A stretch of DNA of 64,000 nucleotides from Pedobacter endophyticus (lineage in GTDB: Bacteria; Bacteroidota; Bacteroidia; Sphingobacteriales; Sphingobacteriaceae). The stretch is from contig NZ_CP064939.1 of the NCBI RefSeq assembly GCF_015679185.1, forward strand, positions 1,612,001 to 1,676,000, written 5' to 3'. Below, one piece after another: positions 56,401-64,000 of this stretch. How positions within the stretch are numbered: position 1 is the stretch's first letter; each line of letters starts with the position of its first letter. The notes under the pieces are model-generated. The model had not been told where the DNA came from. It made no database searches and was given only the letters and a program-made list of their open reading frames with translations. Position numbers and translations under genes: made by a program.

Positions 56401-57080
56401 TTGATGTATTGGGTTATGTAAGTGGTTATCCGGTAGGTGCTATGTTTTCGTACAATACCGTGGGCCTTAACAACGAAGGCCATCCTATCATTGTAGATCC
56501 AAGCGGAAAATCGTACGTGGTAAGTACAAGTACAATAACCAATCCGATTGTGGCAGCAATGTCAAGTAAAGACTCAGGTCTTGTGCAATATTCGGGTACA
56601 ACTCTTCCAAGCATAAACGCAGGCTTAAGTAACCGTATAGATGTAGGCAGTTTTTATTTCTTTGCCATGATAAATTATTATGGCGGCTTTAAGGTGCGGG
56701 TACCCCGACCTACACCAGCGGATAACCGGCCTTTGGTGGGCGCAAATAATTACTGGAGGGTTGCTGGCGATGAGCTGAATACCGATATCCCAAACCTGGT
56801 TGATTTGACTGCCACCAACCCATCATGGGCTTACCGCTACAACAGCAACTATGTAGTTGATGGCGATTACTTAACCCTGGGCGACGTAACCGTTTCTTAT
56901 CGTTTAAATAATATGCCTTTTATTAAAAGAGCTGGCTTTAAAAACTTTGAGATTAAAGCTCAGGCTTCAAATTTATACACCGTGGGCTTTAACAGATATA
57001 ACTTTAGCATGGCCACCGGAAGCTATGCAAAATCGTACCTAACCCCAACATACACACTGGGTTTATTCACCAACTTTTAA
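53445..57080 (+). CDS. STN-domain SusC: signalling TonB-linked outer-membrane transporter
   Basis: 1211 residues. An N-terminal extension precedes a signal peptide (MRLTTVILIATFMQASA, about 38-58). It continues with an STN (secretin/TonB short N-terminal) domain (about 65-130, LVNVITELRKQSGYNFIA and NEQPITYEI), a carboxypeptidase-regulatory-like domain (about 148-225), a plug (about 235-350, LFNIRGISTMSANQSPLIVVDG, ILKDAASATVYGVRASNG) and a barrel to the end (YTLGLFTNF). The STN domain contacts FecR in the periplasm, tying transport to sigma release. ATG at 53445 and ATG at 53556 are both possible starts. The latter opens the signal peptide directly, but similar extensions are common in this family. 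Confidence 0.95.
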   Translation: MWQLLPAGNVHKPNIVYQKSTLKPDIGKRYIQKTKLIMRLTTVILIATFMQASAAGFAQKISLNKSNVLLVNVITELRKQSGYNFIASGELLNKASLVSINVKNTEFKAVLDQIFNEQPITYEINNNTVTLRAKPVGLLDRVRELFQVTDVSGTIVDSLSNKPLPGATIAVKGKNQAVRSGADGSFKLLNVDENAILVIKFIGYKAREVRAEKNLGVIRLSLDVSELEEVGVTVNTGYQRIKPEQSTGAVSQIGTREYESRVSSDFLDGLVNRLPGLLINNSVMFNSTDPNGNTSSRPLFNIRGISTMSANQSPLIVVDGYPTELTLDMIDPNEIKSVTILKDAASATVYGVRASNGVIIIERKQANPGAAQFNFRSTLGLKPEEDYSRYRWDRDASAINANYVRERQSLNITPSTWATLYNPGVGSIRRSLPFYIQAQLAAGIISPAQAETSFAELAGYDNLDDYSRLFQRTAASQTNTLNVSGGTPNALYYITANYTSNTSNAILNDNNRFLLTGRTTLKLAKRLSLELTTEYQEQRFNAAPIPTAAQFAGYERYEDINGNPSAINSMSYAPVYNNFIQSQGLLDQNYYPLVDAYSVSDKTQTTNSKTIANFNYNIGNGFNLLFGGVYETSRAEIRHLAGQGASEVNAWVNNYTVTAGGTFKRNIPDGDFLRQQNTSSTGYTARTQLNYNKRFGNHSINAIAGGEIRSILNKGNLASYFGYNDQSLLQQPVDYAAIFNGAAAVRGTLVTGNTLGSLTSFFNQTYNDDRYLSAFSNVVYSFKDTYSLSGSIRIDQSNLFGTDPRYKYKPLWSLGAAWNIHKENFMANINWLHQLKLRSAFGFNGNVAKLSLPQVIAQALNNLANTPTLTSLVLASNANSGLRWEQTENFNLGLDFNIFKNITGSIDYYTKKTTDVMGNSTIDPTLGASSALINYATIRNNGLEFSLKADWISTKTFNWNTGLVIAKNGSKVLDVYRAGRYDPQALDVLGYVSGYPVGAMFSYNTVGLNNEGHPIIVDPSGKSYVVSTSTITNPIVAAMSSKDSGLVQYSGTTLPSINAGLSNRIDVGSFYFFAMINYYGGFKVRVPRPTPADNRPLVGANNYWRVAGDELNTDIPNLVDLTATNPSWAYRYNSNYVVDGDYLTLGDVTVSYRLNNMPFIKRAGFKNFEIKAQASNLYTVGFNRYNFSMATGSYAKSYLTPTYTLGLFTNF

Positions 57081-57092
57081 AATTTAGTACCG

Positions 57093-58463
57093 ATGAAAAA
57101 AATTAAATATATCACCCAGTTACTCCTTTGCTGCCTGGTTTTGAGTAGTTGTGATAAATATCTGGATGTAGAACCCAAAGGCAAGCAATTGTTAAAAACG
57201 ACCAATGATTTTGATTTGTGGCTGAATAATCAGGTGCTAACCAGCGAAACTTCCGCAGATAATATCATGAATTATATGACAGATAATATCGATTTACAAA
57301 ATGTAAACACGCCTCCTACAACACTTTCAGAACTCATCTACACCTGGGCGCCACAATTTACAACCGATATTACTTCAACTACCTACCTATGGGGCGAACA
57401 TTATAAACGCATTAGTTTATTTAATACGGTATTGGTAGGTATCAACGCAGCTGAAGGCGGCACTCCATCGCAAAAAAGCAGCATCAGGGCTGAGGCATTA
57501 CTTGGCCGGGCGCATTCTTACTTTTATTTGGTAAATGAATATGCCAAACCTTATGATGCCGCAACTGCCGCAACAGACCTTGCAGTACCTTATATCACAT
57601 CAGACGATGTAAGTCAGAAAACACCCGCAAGAAGTACAACAGCAGAAATTTATCAACACATTATCAGCGACATTAATGAGGCGATTCCTAATCTGCCAGC
57701 TGATAACAGTAACGCCAGGTTCCGTGGTTCAAAAGGTGCGGCTTATAGTGTTTTGGCACGTGTTTACCTGTACAGGAGAGAATATGCCGAAGCGCAACGC
57801 TATGCAGAACTGGCATTGGCCAACACCCGTGCAACCATTATCGATTATACCAATGCTGCAACTTTCCCCACCACAACCAATGTGGTATCACATCCTGATG
57901 TAATTTACGGCCGCTCTTCTGTAGCGATCGGATTGCCGATAACCGCCGAATTTAAAAGCACATTTGCGACTAACGATGCGAGAAGAACCGTGCTATATTA
58001 TAACTGGGCGAGTAATGTAAGAGGCTCAACCTTATTTTATGCTAATTTGGTTACACCTGTTTTTCAATTAACCAATTCGGGCACATCGGTGCAGGAAATG
58101 CACCTCATTGCGGCAGAGGGAGCCGCACGCAGCAATAACCTTGGCGTAGCACTCAGCCACCTGAATGAAGTACGCCGTAATCGCTACACAGGTACGCCAG
58201 TTACAAGTAGAGATTTTACTTCGACCGACCAGAATGCTGTGCTTAATGAGGTGTTTGCCGAAAGAAGAAGAGAATTACCTTTTCATGGGCTGCGCTGGTT
58301 CGATATGCGAAGATTCGACCTGGAAAACAGAATGCCGGCAGTTATCCGTACAAACGCACAGAATAACGTGATTGCGACACTGGAGCCGCATAGCAGTAAG
58401 TATACGCTGCAGATACCTATCCAGGTATTGGCTTTTAACCCCGATATGATACAGAACCCATAA
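57093..58463 (+). CDS. SusD-family glycan- or ligand-binding lipoprotein
   Basis: 456-residue surface lipoprotein. The lipobox is LSSC after a short signal (MKKIKYITQLLLCCLV), then DKYLDVEPKGKQ. SusD-like helices follow (AEALLGRAHSYFYLVNEYAKPYD, AAYSVLARVYLYRREYAEAQRYAELAL, EMHLIAAEGAARSNN) and the end is HGLRWFDMRRF..LQIPIQVLAFNPDMIQNP, the usual C-terminal seal. It begins 12 bp after SusC. This shorter type with a C-terminal LQIPIQVLAFNP is often found with STN-type SusC. The ligand is unknown. Confidence 0.94.
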   Translation: MKKIKYITQLLLCCLVLSSCDKYLDVEPKGKQLLKTTNDFDLWLNNQVLTSETSADNIMNYMTDNIDLQNVNTPPTTLSELIYTWAPQFTTDITSTTYLWGEHYKRISLFNTVLVGINAAEGGTPSQKSSIRAEALLGRAHSYFYLVNEYAKPYDAATAATDLAVPYITSDDVSQKTPARSTTAEIYQHIISDINEAIPNLPADNSNARFRGSKGAAYSVLARVYLYRREYAEAQRYAELALANTRATIIDYTNAATFPTTTNVVSHPDVIYGRSSVAIGLPITAEFKSTFATNDARRTVLYYNWASNVRGSTLFYANLVTPVFQLTNSGTSVQEMHLIAAEGAARSNNLGVALSHLNEVRRNRYTGTPVTSRDFTSTDQNAVLNEVFAERRRELPFHGLRWFDMRRFDLENRMPAVIRTNAQNNVIATLEPHSSKYTLQIPIQVLAFNPDMIQNP

Positions 58464-58480
58464 TTATTAGAACCTAAAAG

Positions 58481-59446
58481 ATGAAGATATATAAACCTAA
58501 TGTGCTGGCTATAGTTGCAATAGTACTGCTTGCAGCCTGCAAAAAAGATGCGGCCGATCGCGAAACCCTGGCAGAAGGCCGTGTAACCTTCGATTTACCA
58601 GCAACGACGGAAGTGGTCGCCAGATCATTGGACATCAAGAATATAACCTTATTGAGTATGGAGATGAAAGCTGCAATGCAGAGCGGTACTTCATCAGGCG
58701 ATCATTATGTTACCTTCGCTACAGATACCACAAAAATTGTTGATTACAGGGCCAAATATGGAAGTAGCGCACTTTTACTTCCAACCTCAACCTATCTTTA
58801 TTACAAACCAACTGTAGCGATCTCCGCCGGAAGTACGACTTCCGAACCTGCAGTGCTTAATCTCAGCTATCAAACCGCATTGAGAGCCCACAGCACTTAT
58901 GTTCTTCCACTGGTAATTGCAGCGGTTGACGGACAGGTTCAAGATCCGAAAACCCGAAGGGTAGTGTATTATGTATTTAATACGGGCGATGCACTTTATG
59001 TAGACCATACCGGATATACACTAACGGCCACAGCTTCATCCACATCAGGAACAAACGTGGCCGGAAGAGCTGTAGATGCAGCAACGGGTACAACTTACTG
59101 GGCCAGCGCTACTACAGCCACATTGCCACAATGGGTAAGTATCAATTTTGGAAGGGATGTTACGTTTTCAGGACTGGATTATTTCTTTCCAACTGCAGTA
59201 ACACCAACACTTGGGGGCTATACAACTTCTGCTAAAGTTGAAACGAGTTCAAACGGCACAACATGGACGGATAAAGGCACTTATACAGTGGATGTTAACA
59301 ACGCCGCGAAGAAACAAACTATCGATCTACCGTCAGTAACTACCGCCAGATATCTCCGTTTCACCATTTTGACGTCAACCCCATATGTATCAGGTGCCAA
59401 TACATATAGCATTGGTTTTGTGGGTGGAATAGTTTTAAGAAATTAA
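58481..59446 (+). CDS. DUF1735/discoidin-type (F5/8C) surface lipoprotein
   Basis: 321 residues. A lipoprotein signal ends in LLAACKKD (Cys near 20). The N-terminal part (about 25-165) looks like DUF1735/BT_3987-type (GRVTFDLPATTEV, YLYYKPTVAISAGS, LRAHSTYVLPLVI). The C-terminal part (about 175-320) is a jelly-roll discoidin-like domain (AGRAVDAATGTTYWASAT, LPQWVSINFGRDVTFSGLDYFFP, ARYLRFTI). Such proteins bind sugars or other surface ligands beside SusD. It starts 17 bp after SusD and belongs to the same operon. Confidence 0.85.
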   Translation: MKIYKPNVLAIVAIVLLAACKKDAADRETLAEGRVTFDLPATTEVVARSLDIKNITLLSMEMKAAMQSGTSSGDHYVTFATDTTKIVDYRAKYGSSALLLPTSTYLYYKPTVAISAGSTTSEPAVLNLSYQTALRAHSTYVLPLVIAAVDGQVQDPKTRRVVYYVFNTGDALYVDHTGYTLTATASSTSGTNVAGRAVDAATGTTYWASATTATLPQWVSINFGRDVTFSGLDYFFPTAVTPTLGGYTTSAKVETSSNGTTWTDKGTYTVDVNNAAKKQTIDLPSVTTARYLRFTILTSTPYVSGANTYSIGFVGGIVLRN

Positions 59447-59478
59447 TCGAAGACAACTCGTACCTATAAATATTAAAA

Positions 59479-60612
59479 ATGAAAAAATTACTGATTTCAC
59501 TTTCAATGCTACTCCCTTTTTTTGTGTCAGCGCAAAAAGGATACACGCTAAGCGGGAAAGTTCCTCAACTGAAAGAACCCGCTAAAGCTTACCTGGCCTT
59601 TTACAAAGACGCGGCCTGGCGGGAAACAGATTCTGTGGAGATTAAAAATGGAAAGTTCGAGTTTAACGGCAACTTAGCCGAGCCTCAAACCGCTATTATT
59701 GCGATCAGACGAAGCGGAGCACAACAGTCTGGAAAACAGAATGATTACCAAAGTTTCATCATCGAAAATTCGAAAATTAGCATCGAGGGAAAAGATTCAA
59801 TCTATAACGCTAAAATTACTGGTTCAGTTGCCGAAAAAGAAAATAGCGAACGCGAAGCGATGATTAAACCCATCACCGATAAGATCATTCACCTGCAGAA
59901 CTTTTATGGTAAAAAAGATCAGGCTGGTGTTTATCAAAAATCAATTGAGGATCGAAAAAAGGCTGGCGATAGCATTTCAAAACTGGTGGTCAAAATCAAA
60001 AGTATCAACAGGCAGTTTGTAGAAAATCACCTTAATTCTTTTGCTGGTTTATTGGCTTATTCAACACATGTTTTGGATAGTAAGTTCGATCCGGTAGATG
60101 CAGAATCACTTTTGCATCGGTTTTCTCCTGAATTACAGGCATCTCCTTTAGGCCAAAGCGCAATCAACAGAATTGAAATCGGCAAACGCCGCCAACAAGG
60201 TGCAAAAGCAACAGATTTTACGCAAAACGATGTTAACGGTAAACCATTTACACTTTCTTCATTACGTGGCAAATATGTATTGGTTGATTTTTGGGCAAGT
60301 TGGTGTGTACCCTGCAGGGCCGAAAATCCGAATGTAGTTAAAGCGTATAATGCATTAAAGGGCGATAAATTCGAAATCGTGAGTGTTTCGTTAGATGCCG
60401 GAAAAGACTCGTGGTTAAATGCCATCAAAACAGATGGAATGCCGTGGATTCATGTCAGCGACCTCAAGTATTGGAAAAATGATGTAGCCGTAATGTATGG
60501 TATCAGTTCTGTACCGCAGAATTTACTGATTGATCCAAATGGCATCATCATCGCTAAAAACCTAAGAGGTGAAGACTTAACTGATCAACTTCGAAAATTT
60601 ATCAAACCATAA
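59479..60612 (+). CDS. TlpA-type thioredoxin with N-terminal DUF4369, first of a pair
   Basis: 377-residue periplasmic thiol-disulfide protein. A signal peptide (about 1-18, LLPFFVSAQ) is followed by a DUF4369-like beta domain (about 22-115) and a helical linker (about 120-235). A thioredoxin-fold AhpC/TSA-TlpA domain (about 240-377) carries the active-site pair C276-VP-C279 in FWASWCVPCRAENP and a cis-proline region (SSVPQNLLIDPNG). It would reduce disulfides of exported proteins or act on a redox partner. A near copy follows 32 bp downstream. It is linked to the SusCD operon by direction and by a 32-bp gap. Confidence 0.93.
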   Translation: MKKLLISLSMLLPFFVSAQKGYTLSGKVPQLKEPAKAYLAFYKDAAWRETDSVEIKNGKFEFNGNLAEPQTAIIAIRRSGAQQSGKQNDYQSFIIENSKISIEGKDSIYNAKITGSVAEKENSEREAMIKPITDKIIHLQNFYGKKDQAGVYQKSIEDRKKAGDSISKLVVKIKSINRQFVENHLNSFAGLLAYSTHVLDSKFDPVDAESLLHRFSPELQASPLGQSAINRIEIGKRRQQGAKATDFTQNDVNGKPFTLSSLRGKYVLVDFWASWCVPCRAENPNVVKAYNALKGDKFEIVSVSLDAGKDSWLNAIKTDGMPWIHVSDLKYWKNDVAVMYGISSVPQNLLIDPNGIIIAKNLRGEDLTDQLRKFIKP

Positions 60613-60644
60613 AGTTTAAATAAAAAATAACAATTAATCGGATT

Positions 60645-61760
60645 ATGAAAAAACTTATGCTCGCTGTTTTAACACTTTTAGCTGTTGGCAGCAAAGCTCA
60701 GGATAAATTTACCATCACCGGAACGTTACCAAATGCCGGAACTGATAAAAAGCTCATCCTCAGTTATATTAATCAGGAAGGTAAAAACAGCAAAGACAGT
60801 ACATTGTTGCAAGATGGAAAGTTTACCTTTAATGGTTTAACCGCCTTTGGAAACAGGGCCTATTTAGAATTAAAACCCGCTCAAAGCGAAGCAGGCAAAA
60901 AAAGCCGTACTGATTTTAAAGAATTTTACCTGGAAAAAGGAAATACAACCGTTACAGGGAAAGACAGTATTGCCAACTCATCGATAACGGGAACGAAGCT
61001 TCAAAGTGAAAACCTGGCTTACCACGAAAAAATGGACCCGATACAGGCAGAGTATCAAAAGATTGTGGCTAGATATTTCAAAGCCAAAGCTGCGAAAGAT
61101 TCTGTTGAACTGAAGCAAATTTCGGTAGATGCGAAGCCTGTTATGGCTAATATGGAAGCAACACTCGATCATTTCATCTCCAATAATCCTGATTCATATT
61201 TAACCGCCGACCTGGTATTGGGAAATAAAATGGCCGTTATTGATGTGGTTAAATTTGAACCCATTTATAGCAAACTGAGCAAAAGAGTACTAGCTAGCTT
61301 TACCGGAAAAAAAATAACAGACAAATACGAAAAGGCTAAACAATTTGCTATTGGCAAAAGCATCGATTTTACACTTCCGGATAAGGATGGGAACGAATTT
61401 AAATTATCATCATTAAAAGGGAAATACGTTTTGGTCGATTTTTGGGCGAGTTGGTGTGTGCCATGCAGGGCAGAAAATCCTTTTTTGTTAAAGGCTTATG
61501 GCGAACTTAAAGATAAAAACTTTGAAATTGTCGGGGTATCGTTAGATGATAAAAGGGCAAACTGGTTAAGCGCTGTCAAAGCAGATAATTTACCCTGGAA
61601 ACAGGTAAGCGATGTAAAAGGTTTCAAAACAGAGGTGGCAGTTCGTTTCGGCATAACCGCCATCCCCCAAAATGTGCTTATAGATCCTTCGGGCAAAGTA
61701 ATCGCCAAAGATTTAAGAGGGGAAAATGTGAACAAACTGATAGCAGCTCACATTAAATAA
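60645..61760 (+). CDS. TlpA-type thioredoxin with N-terminal DUF4369, second of a pair
   Basis: 371 residues, with the same plan as its upstream neighbour: signal peptide (about 1-18, LLAVGSKAQ), DUF4369-like domain (about 20-110), helical linker, and thioredoxin domain with C271-VP-C274 in FWASWCVPCRAENPF and TAIPQNVLIDPSG. The stretch around the active site is nearly identical to the first copy, while linkers diverge, so this is a tandem duplication with different partners or substrates (inference). It is the last gene of the sigma-controlled operon; a strong hairpin terminator follows at 61948. Confidence 0.93.
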   Translation: MKKLMLAVLTLLAVGSKAQDKFTITGTLPNAGTDKKLILSYINQEGKNSKDSTLLQDGKFTFNGLTAFGNRAYLELKPAQSEAGKKSRTDFKEFYLEKGNTTVTGKDSIANSSITGTKLQSENLAYHEKMDPIQAEYQKIVARYFKAKAAKDSVELKQISVDAKPVMANMEATLDHFISNNPDSYLTADLVLGNKMAVIDVVKFEPIYSKLSKRVLASFTGKKITDKYEKAKQFAIGKSIDFTLPDKDGNEFKLSSLKGKYVLVDFWASWCVPCRAENPFLLKAYGELKDKNFEIVGVSLDDKRANWLSAVKADNLPWKQVSDVKGFKTEVAVRFGITAIPQNVLIDPSGKVIAKDLRGENVNKLIAAHIK

Positions 61761-61947
61761 GTATTCCAGCGTTGTTAAATGGCCAAGGATTTTACAATAA
61801 TCGCAGTTAATTAATTGTGCGCATTTGTAAAATGATAGCCGTTCAGGAGCAGTATTTTTTAGCTCCCGGGCTTAGAAAAATTGGATCTGTGCAATGCAAT
61901 AATTTTCATCAGGTTCTATTTTAAAAAAACCAACTGAAGTAACGCAA

Positions 61948-61974
61948 AAAAGAACGGGCATAGCCCGTTCTTTT
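61948..61974. terminator. Bidirectional intrinsic terminator
   Basis: AAAAGAACGGGC pairs perfectly with GCCCGTTCTTTT across a three-base loop, with A-run and T-run at the two ends. It serves the TlpA operon on the plus strand and the converging GH2 gene on the minus strand. Confidence 0.85.
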
Positions 61975-62051
61975 CATTTAAGCCAATCACAAAGCTATTG
62001 TAGATTCGGCGTTAAATCCGCTAGAATGATTTTCTCTTTGATGAATAGGCA

Positions 62052-64000
62052 TCATCGAATAGGCTTTGGCTTGTCGGCCGATCTTAGGTTCCAATCACAT
62101 TGATCAATCAGCTTCAATTTTCCGCGTCCACCAGACACCTCAATATGATTGATCCCGTCGCTTAGCTTCAGGTTGTCCCACTGAATGATGTGCAAGTCGT
62201 TAGCTTTTTCTTCACTGATAAAAACACCATTTACCCAGAGTTTTGCACTGTTTGCCGTGCTGAACACTTTTACATGCGTAAGCGACCTGCTTCGCTCGAT
62301 ATTCCTTTTTTCAGCAATATAAAGCATGGGCTCGGGGTTCCAATTGGCTTTGTAAAAGTAAAATGCATCTTTTTTTATGCCCCTGTCATAAGTAACCAGG
62401 CCTTTATCATTAATTGCATTCTTATCTCCCTCTGTCCGAATGGAGGAGCCGAAATCTGCCAGCACCCAAATAAACTTGCCCCAAATGAATGGCCTTTTCT
62501 TAAACGCTGCCCAATGTTGTTCGTGAAATGCCGTTTGCCATTCCTCCGGATGAAATCTGCCCTTTGGTGAGGGTTTCTCTAACACTTCCATGTGTTTAAA
62601 GGGACTGGCACCTGCGCCATATTCACTTACTGCGATCGACTTTTGAGGTAATTCTCCATGTACCTTGTCTGCCCAGGCGCCCACTTCATCGAAATAACCG
62701 TCATACCACCCAAAATACTGGTTCCATCCCATCAAATCTGTCAGATCAGAAAATTCGCGGGTCCCTAAATTGGAGGCCAACGTAGTTAAACGACCGGGAT
62801 CCTCTTTCTTAGCGAGTGCATTAAGTTCTCTTATAAACGGTTGCGGGTCATCGTAATCCAGTTTCAATTCATTAAATATCCCCCAGAAACAAATAGCGGG
62901 ATGGTTATAGTTCTGCCGGATCAGCTCGGTAAGCATCGTTCGGGCATTATCTTCCAGATTGCCGTTCTTTACATAGCCCGTACCGCTATAGCCTCCGGGC
63001 CCCACAAAGGGAATTTCTGACCACACTACAATGCCATTCTGATCGCAAAGGTCGTAAAAGTGCCTGTTTTGAGGATAGTGTGTCAATCGTACCGCCGTAG
63101 CGCCTAGTTCTTTAATCAGTTCCATATCTCGGTCGTGATCTGAATTTTGAAGTGCCGACCCCTTTCCTGAAACATCCTCGTGTCGGCCAACTCCATAAAG
63201 ATCAAAGTATTTACCGTTTAAGAAAAAGCCCTTATCCGGGTCAACATTAAAATACCTGAGGCCCAGGGGTTGAACAACCTGATCAATTACCTTTTTATCC
63301 TTAAGTAACGAAATTTCAACGGTGTATAAATAGGGATCTGACCTGCCTTGCCATAAGTGAGGCTTATCAAGCTCAAAAGATTGCTTAATTTCTTTTGTAT
63401 CAGCATTTTCAATGCCGCTTACCTTCGAAGATATGATCTTATTTTTTTGGTCGTAGATTGTGGTCTTCAATGATAGCCCGACAGTATTTTTAATGGATAA
63501 CTTACTGGCAACCTCCACCTCTGCCGATTGGTGGGAAACCTTTTTCTGTGTAATATAAACGCCCGAAGAGCCGTAATCTAATGGAGAAATGCAATCATTA
63601 CCTGTTACTATGAGTGATACGGGACGATGAATACCGCCATATACATTGAAATCGCCGTGTAAGGGAATAACATCAAGGCGGTAGGCGTTGCTCACCTGTA
63701 CGGTGATCGAATTTTCGCCAGGTTTAACATCATCGGTAATTTCCAAACAAAAACCGGTATAGCCGCCAATGTGGTCGCCTAAAAACTTATGGTTCAATAA
63801 TATATTAGCTACGCTGTTTACGCCCTCAAAATAAAGGAAAAGCCGTTTATTTTTCCATTCCGGCTTAACATCAATAGTATTTTCATATACAGCAGCTGTT
63901 CGGTTATAATCGGCCACGCCTTTGAGCACTTCCGCTGCATTCCAGGTATGGGGTACATCTACATTTTCTTTTTGAATGTTTTGTTCAAAGTTGTATGCAA
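62052..64000 (-). CDS. GH2-family beta-glycosidase (N-terminus cut by window edge)
   Basis: The frame is open to the last base of the window, so about 649 residues are visible and the signal peptide is missing. The visible order is a sugar-binding jelly-roll (NAAEVLKGVADYNRTAAVYE, NKRLFLYFEGVNSVANILLN), an immunoglobulin-like domain, and a TIM barrel with RLTHYPQNRHFYDLCDQNG, acid/base glutamate in CFWGIFNELKLDY and nucleophile glutamate in AVSEYGAGASPF. A short C-terminal beta domain follows (AKLWVNGVFISEEK). This is the layout of beta-galactosidases/beta-glucuronidases of GH2. It converges with the TlpA gene across the shared terminator. The substrate is not certain. Confidence 0.92.
   Translation of the reverse strand, partial: AYNFEQNIQKENVDVPHTWNAAEVLKGVADYNRTAAVYENTIDVKPEWKNKRLFLYFEGVNSVANILLNHKFLGDHIGGYTGFCLEITDDVKPGENSITVQVSNAYRLDVIPLHGDFNVYGGIHRPVSLIVTGNDCISPLDYGSSGVYITQKKVSHQSAEVEVASKLSIKNTVGLSLKTTIYDQKNKIISSKVSGIENADTKEIKQSFELDKPHLWQGRSDPYLYTVEISLLKDKKVIDQVVQPLGLRYFNVDPDKGFFLNGKYFDLYGVGRHEDVSGKGSALQNSDHDRDMELIKELGATAVRLTHYPQNRHFYDLCDQNGIVVWSEIPFVGPGGYSGTGYVKNGNLEDNARTMLTELIRQNYNHPAICFWGIFNELKLDYDDPQPFIRELNALAKKEDPGRLTTLASNLGTREFSDLTDLMGWNQYFGWYDGYFDEVGAWADKVHGELPQKSIAVSEYGAGASPFKHMEVLEKPSPKGRFHPEEWQTAFHEQHWAAFKKRPFIWGKFIWVLADFGSSIRTEGDKNAINDKGLVTYDRGIKKDAFYFYKANWNPEPMLYIAEKRNIERSRSLTHVKVFSTANSAKLWVNGVFISEEKANDLHIIQWDNLKLSDGINHIEVSGGRGKLKLIDQCDWNLRSADKPKPIR

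Overview
This window comes from the chromosome of a Bacteroidota bacterium, most likely of the Sphingobacteriaceae (Pedobacter-like). That view rests on three SusC/SusD outer-membrane uptake pairs, two-component regulators of the Reg_prop/Y_Y_Y type, an ECF sigma/FecR/STN-SusC module, TlpA/DUF4369 thioredoxins, sulfatases and AT-rich spacers. No rRNA, tRNA, CRISPR array or complete insertion sequence was seen.

Layout. (1) 1-4710, minus strand: a SusD (cut by the window start) and a SusC. Upstream is a 1.3 kb repeat-filled gap, then a split sensor kinase/response regulator pair (5980-9905) reading toward SusCD, and a divergent sulfatase (10561-12228). (2) 12306-14906: an orphan multi-PAS histidine kinase. 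(3) 15201-26958: an unusual accessory block. It holds two convergent, very large membrane proteins with patatin-type lipase motifs, a leaderless peptidoglycan-binding/M15 peptidase, a membrane-anchored trypsin-like protease and an exported 810-residue protein that starts 1 bp after the protease. (4) 26959-33949: gene-sparse DNA with a Crp/Fnr regulator, an HXXEE-type membrane protein and an overlapping AAA ATPase/subtilisin pair that resembles the IetAS anti-phage or plasmid-stability system. (5) 33950-50544: a second polysaccharide locus with a GH105 unsaturated-uronyl hydrolase, a sulfatase, a second split kinase/regulator pair, SusCD and a large GH63-like hydrolase. (6) 51318-61760: ECF sigma, FecR anti-sigma, STN-containing SusC, SusD, a DUF1735/discoidin lipoprotein and two tandem TlpA-type thioredoxins. 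(7) 62052-64000: a GH2 glycosidase cut by the window end.

How the genes work together. The sulfatases, GH105, GH63-like and GH2 enzymes with SusCD suggest capture and breakdown of a sulfated, uronic-acid-containing polysaccharide. The two split kinase/regulator pairs would sense released oligosaccharides. The third SusCD set is instead wired to a sigma/anti-sigma relay through the STN domain of its SusC.

The non-coding DNA is notable. It has eight near-identical 48-bp perfect palindromes upstream of the first SusC (a diverged ninth copy lies at 42000), a dispersed GTCATTGCGAG-type inverted repeat, a 167-bp tandem repeat and a 17-unit 21-bp minisatellite. The best candidates for undescribed biology are the double-patatin/peptidase block and the IetAS-like pair.
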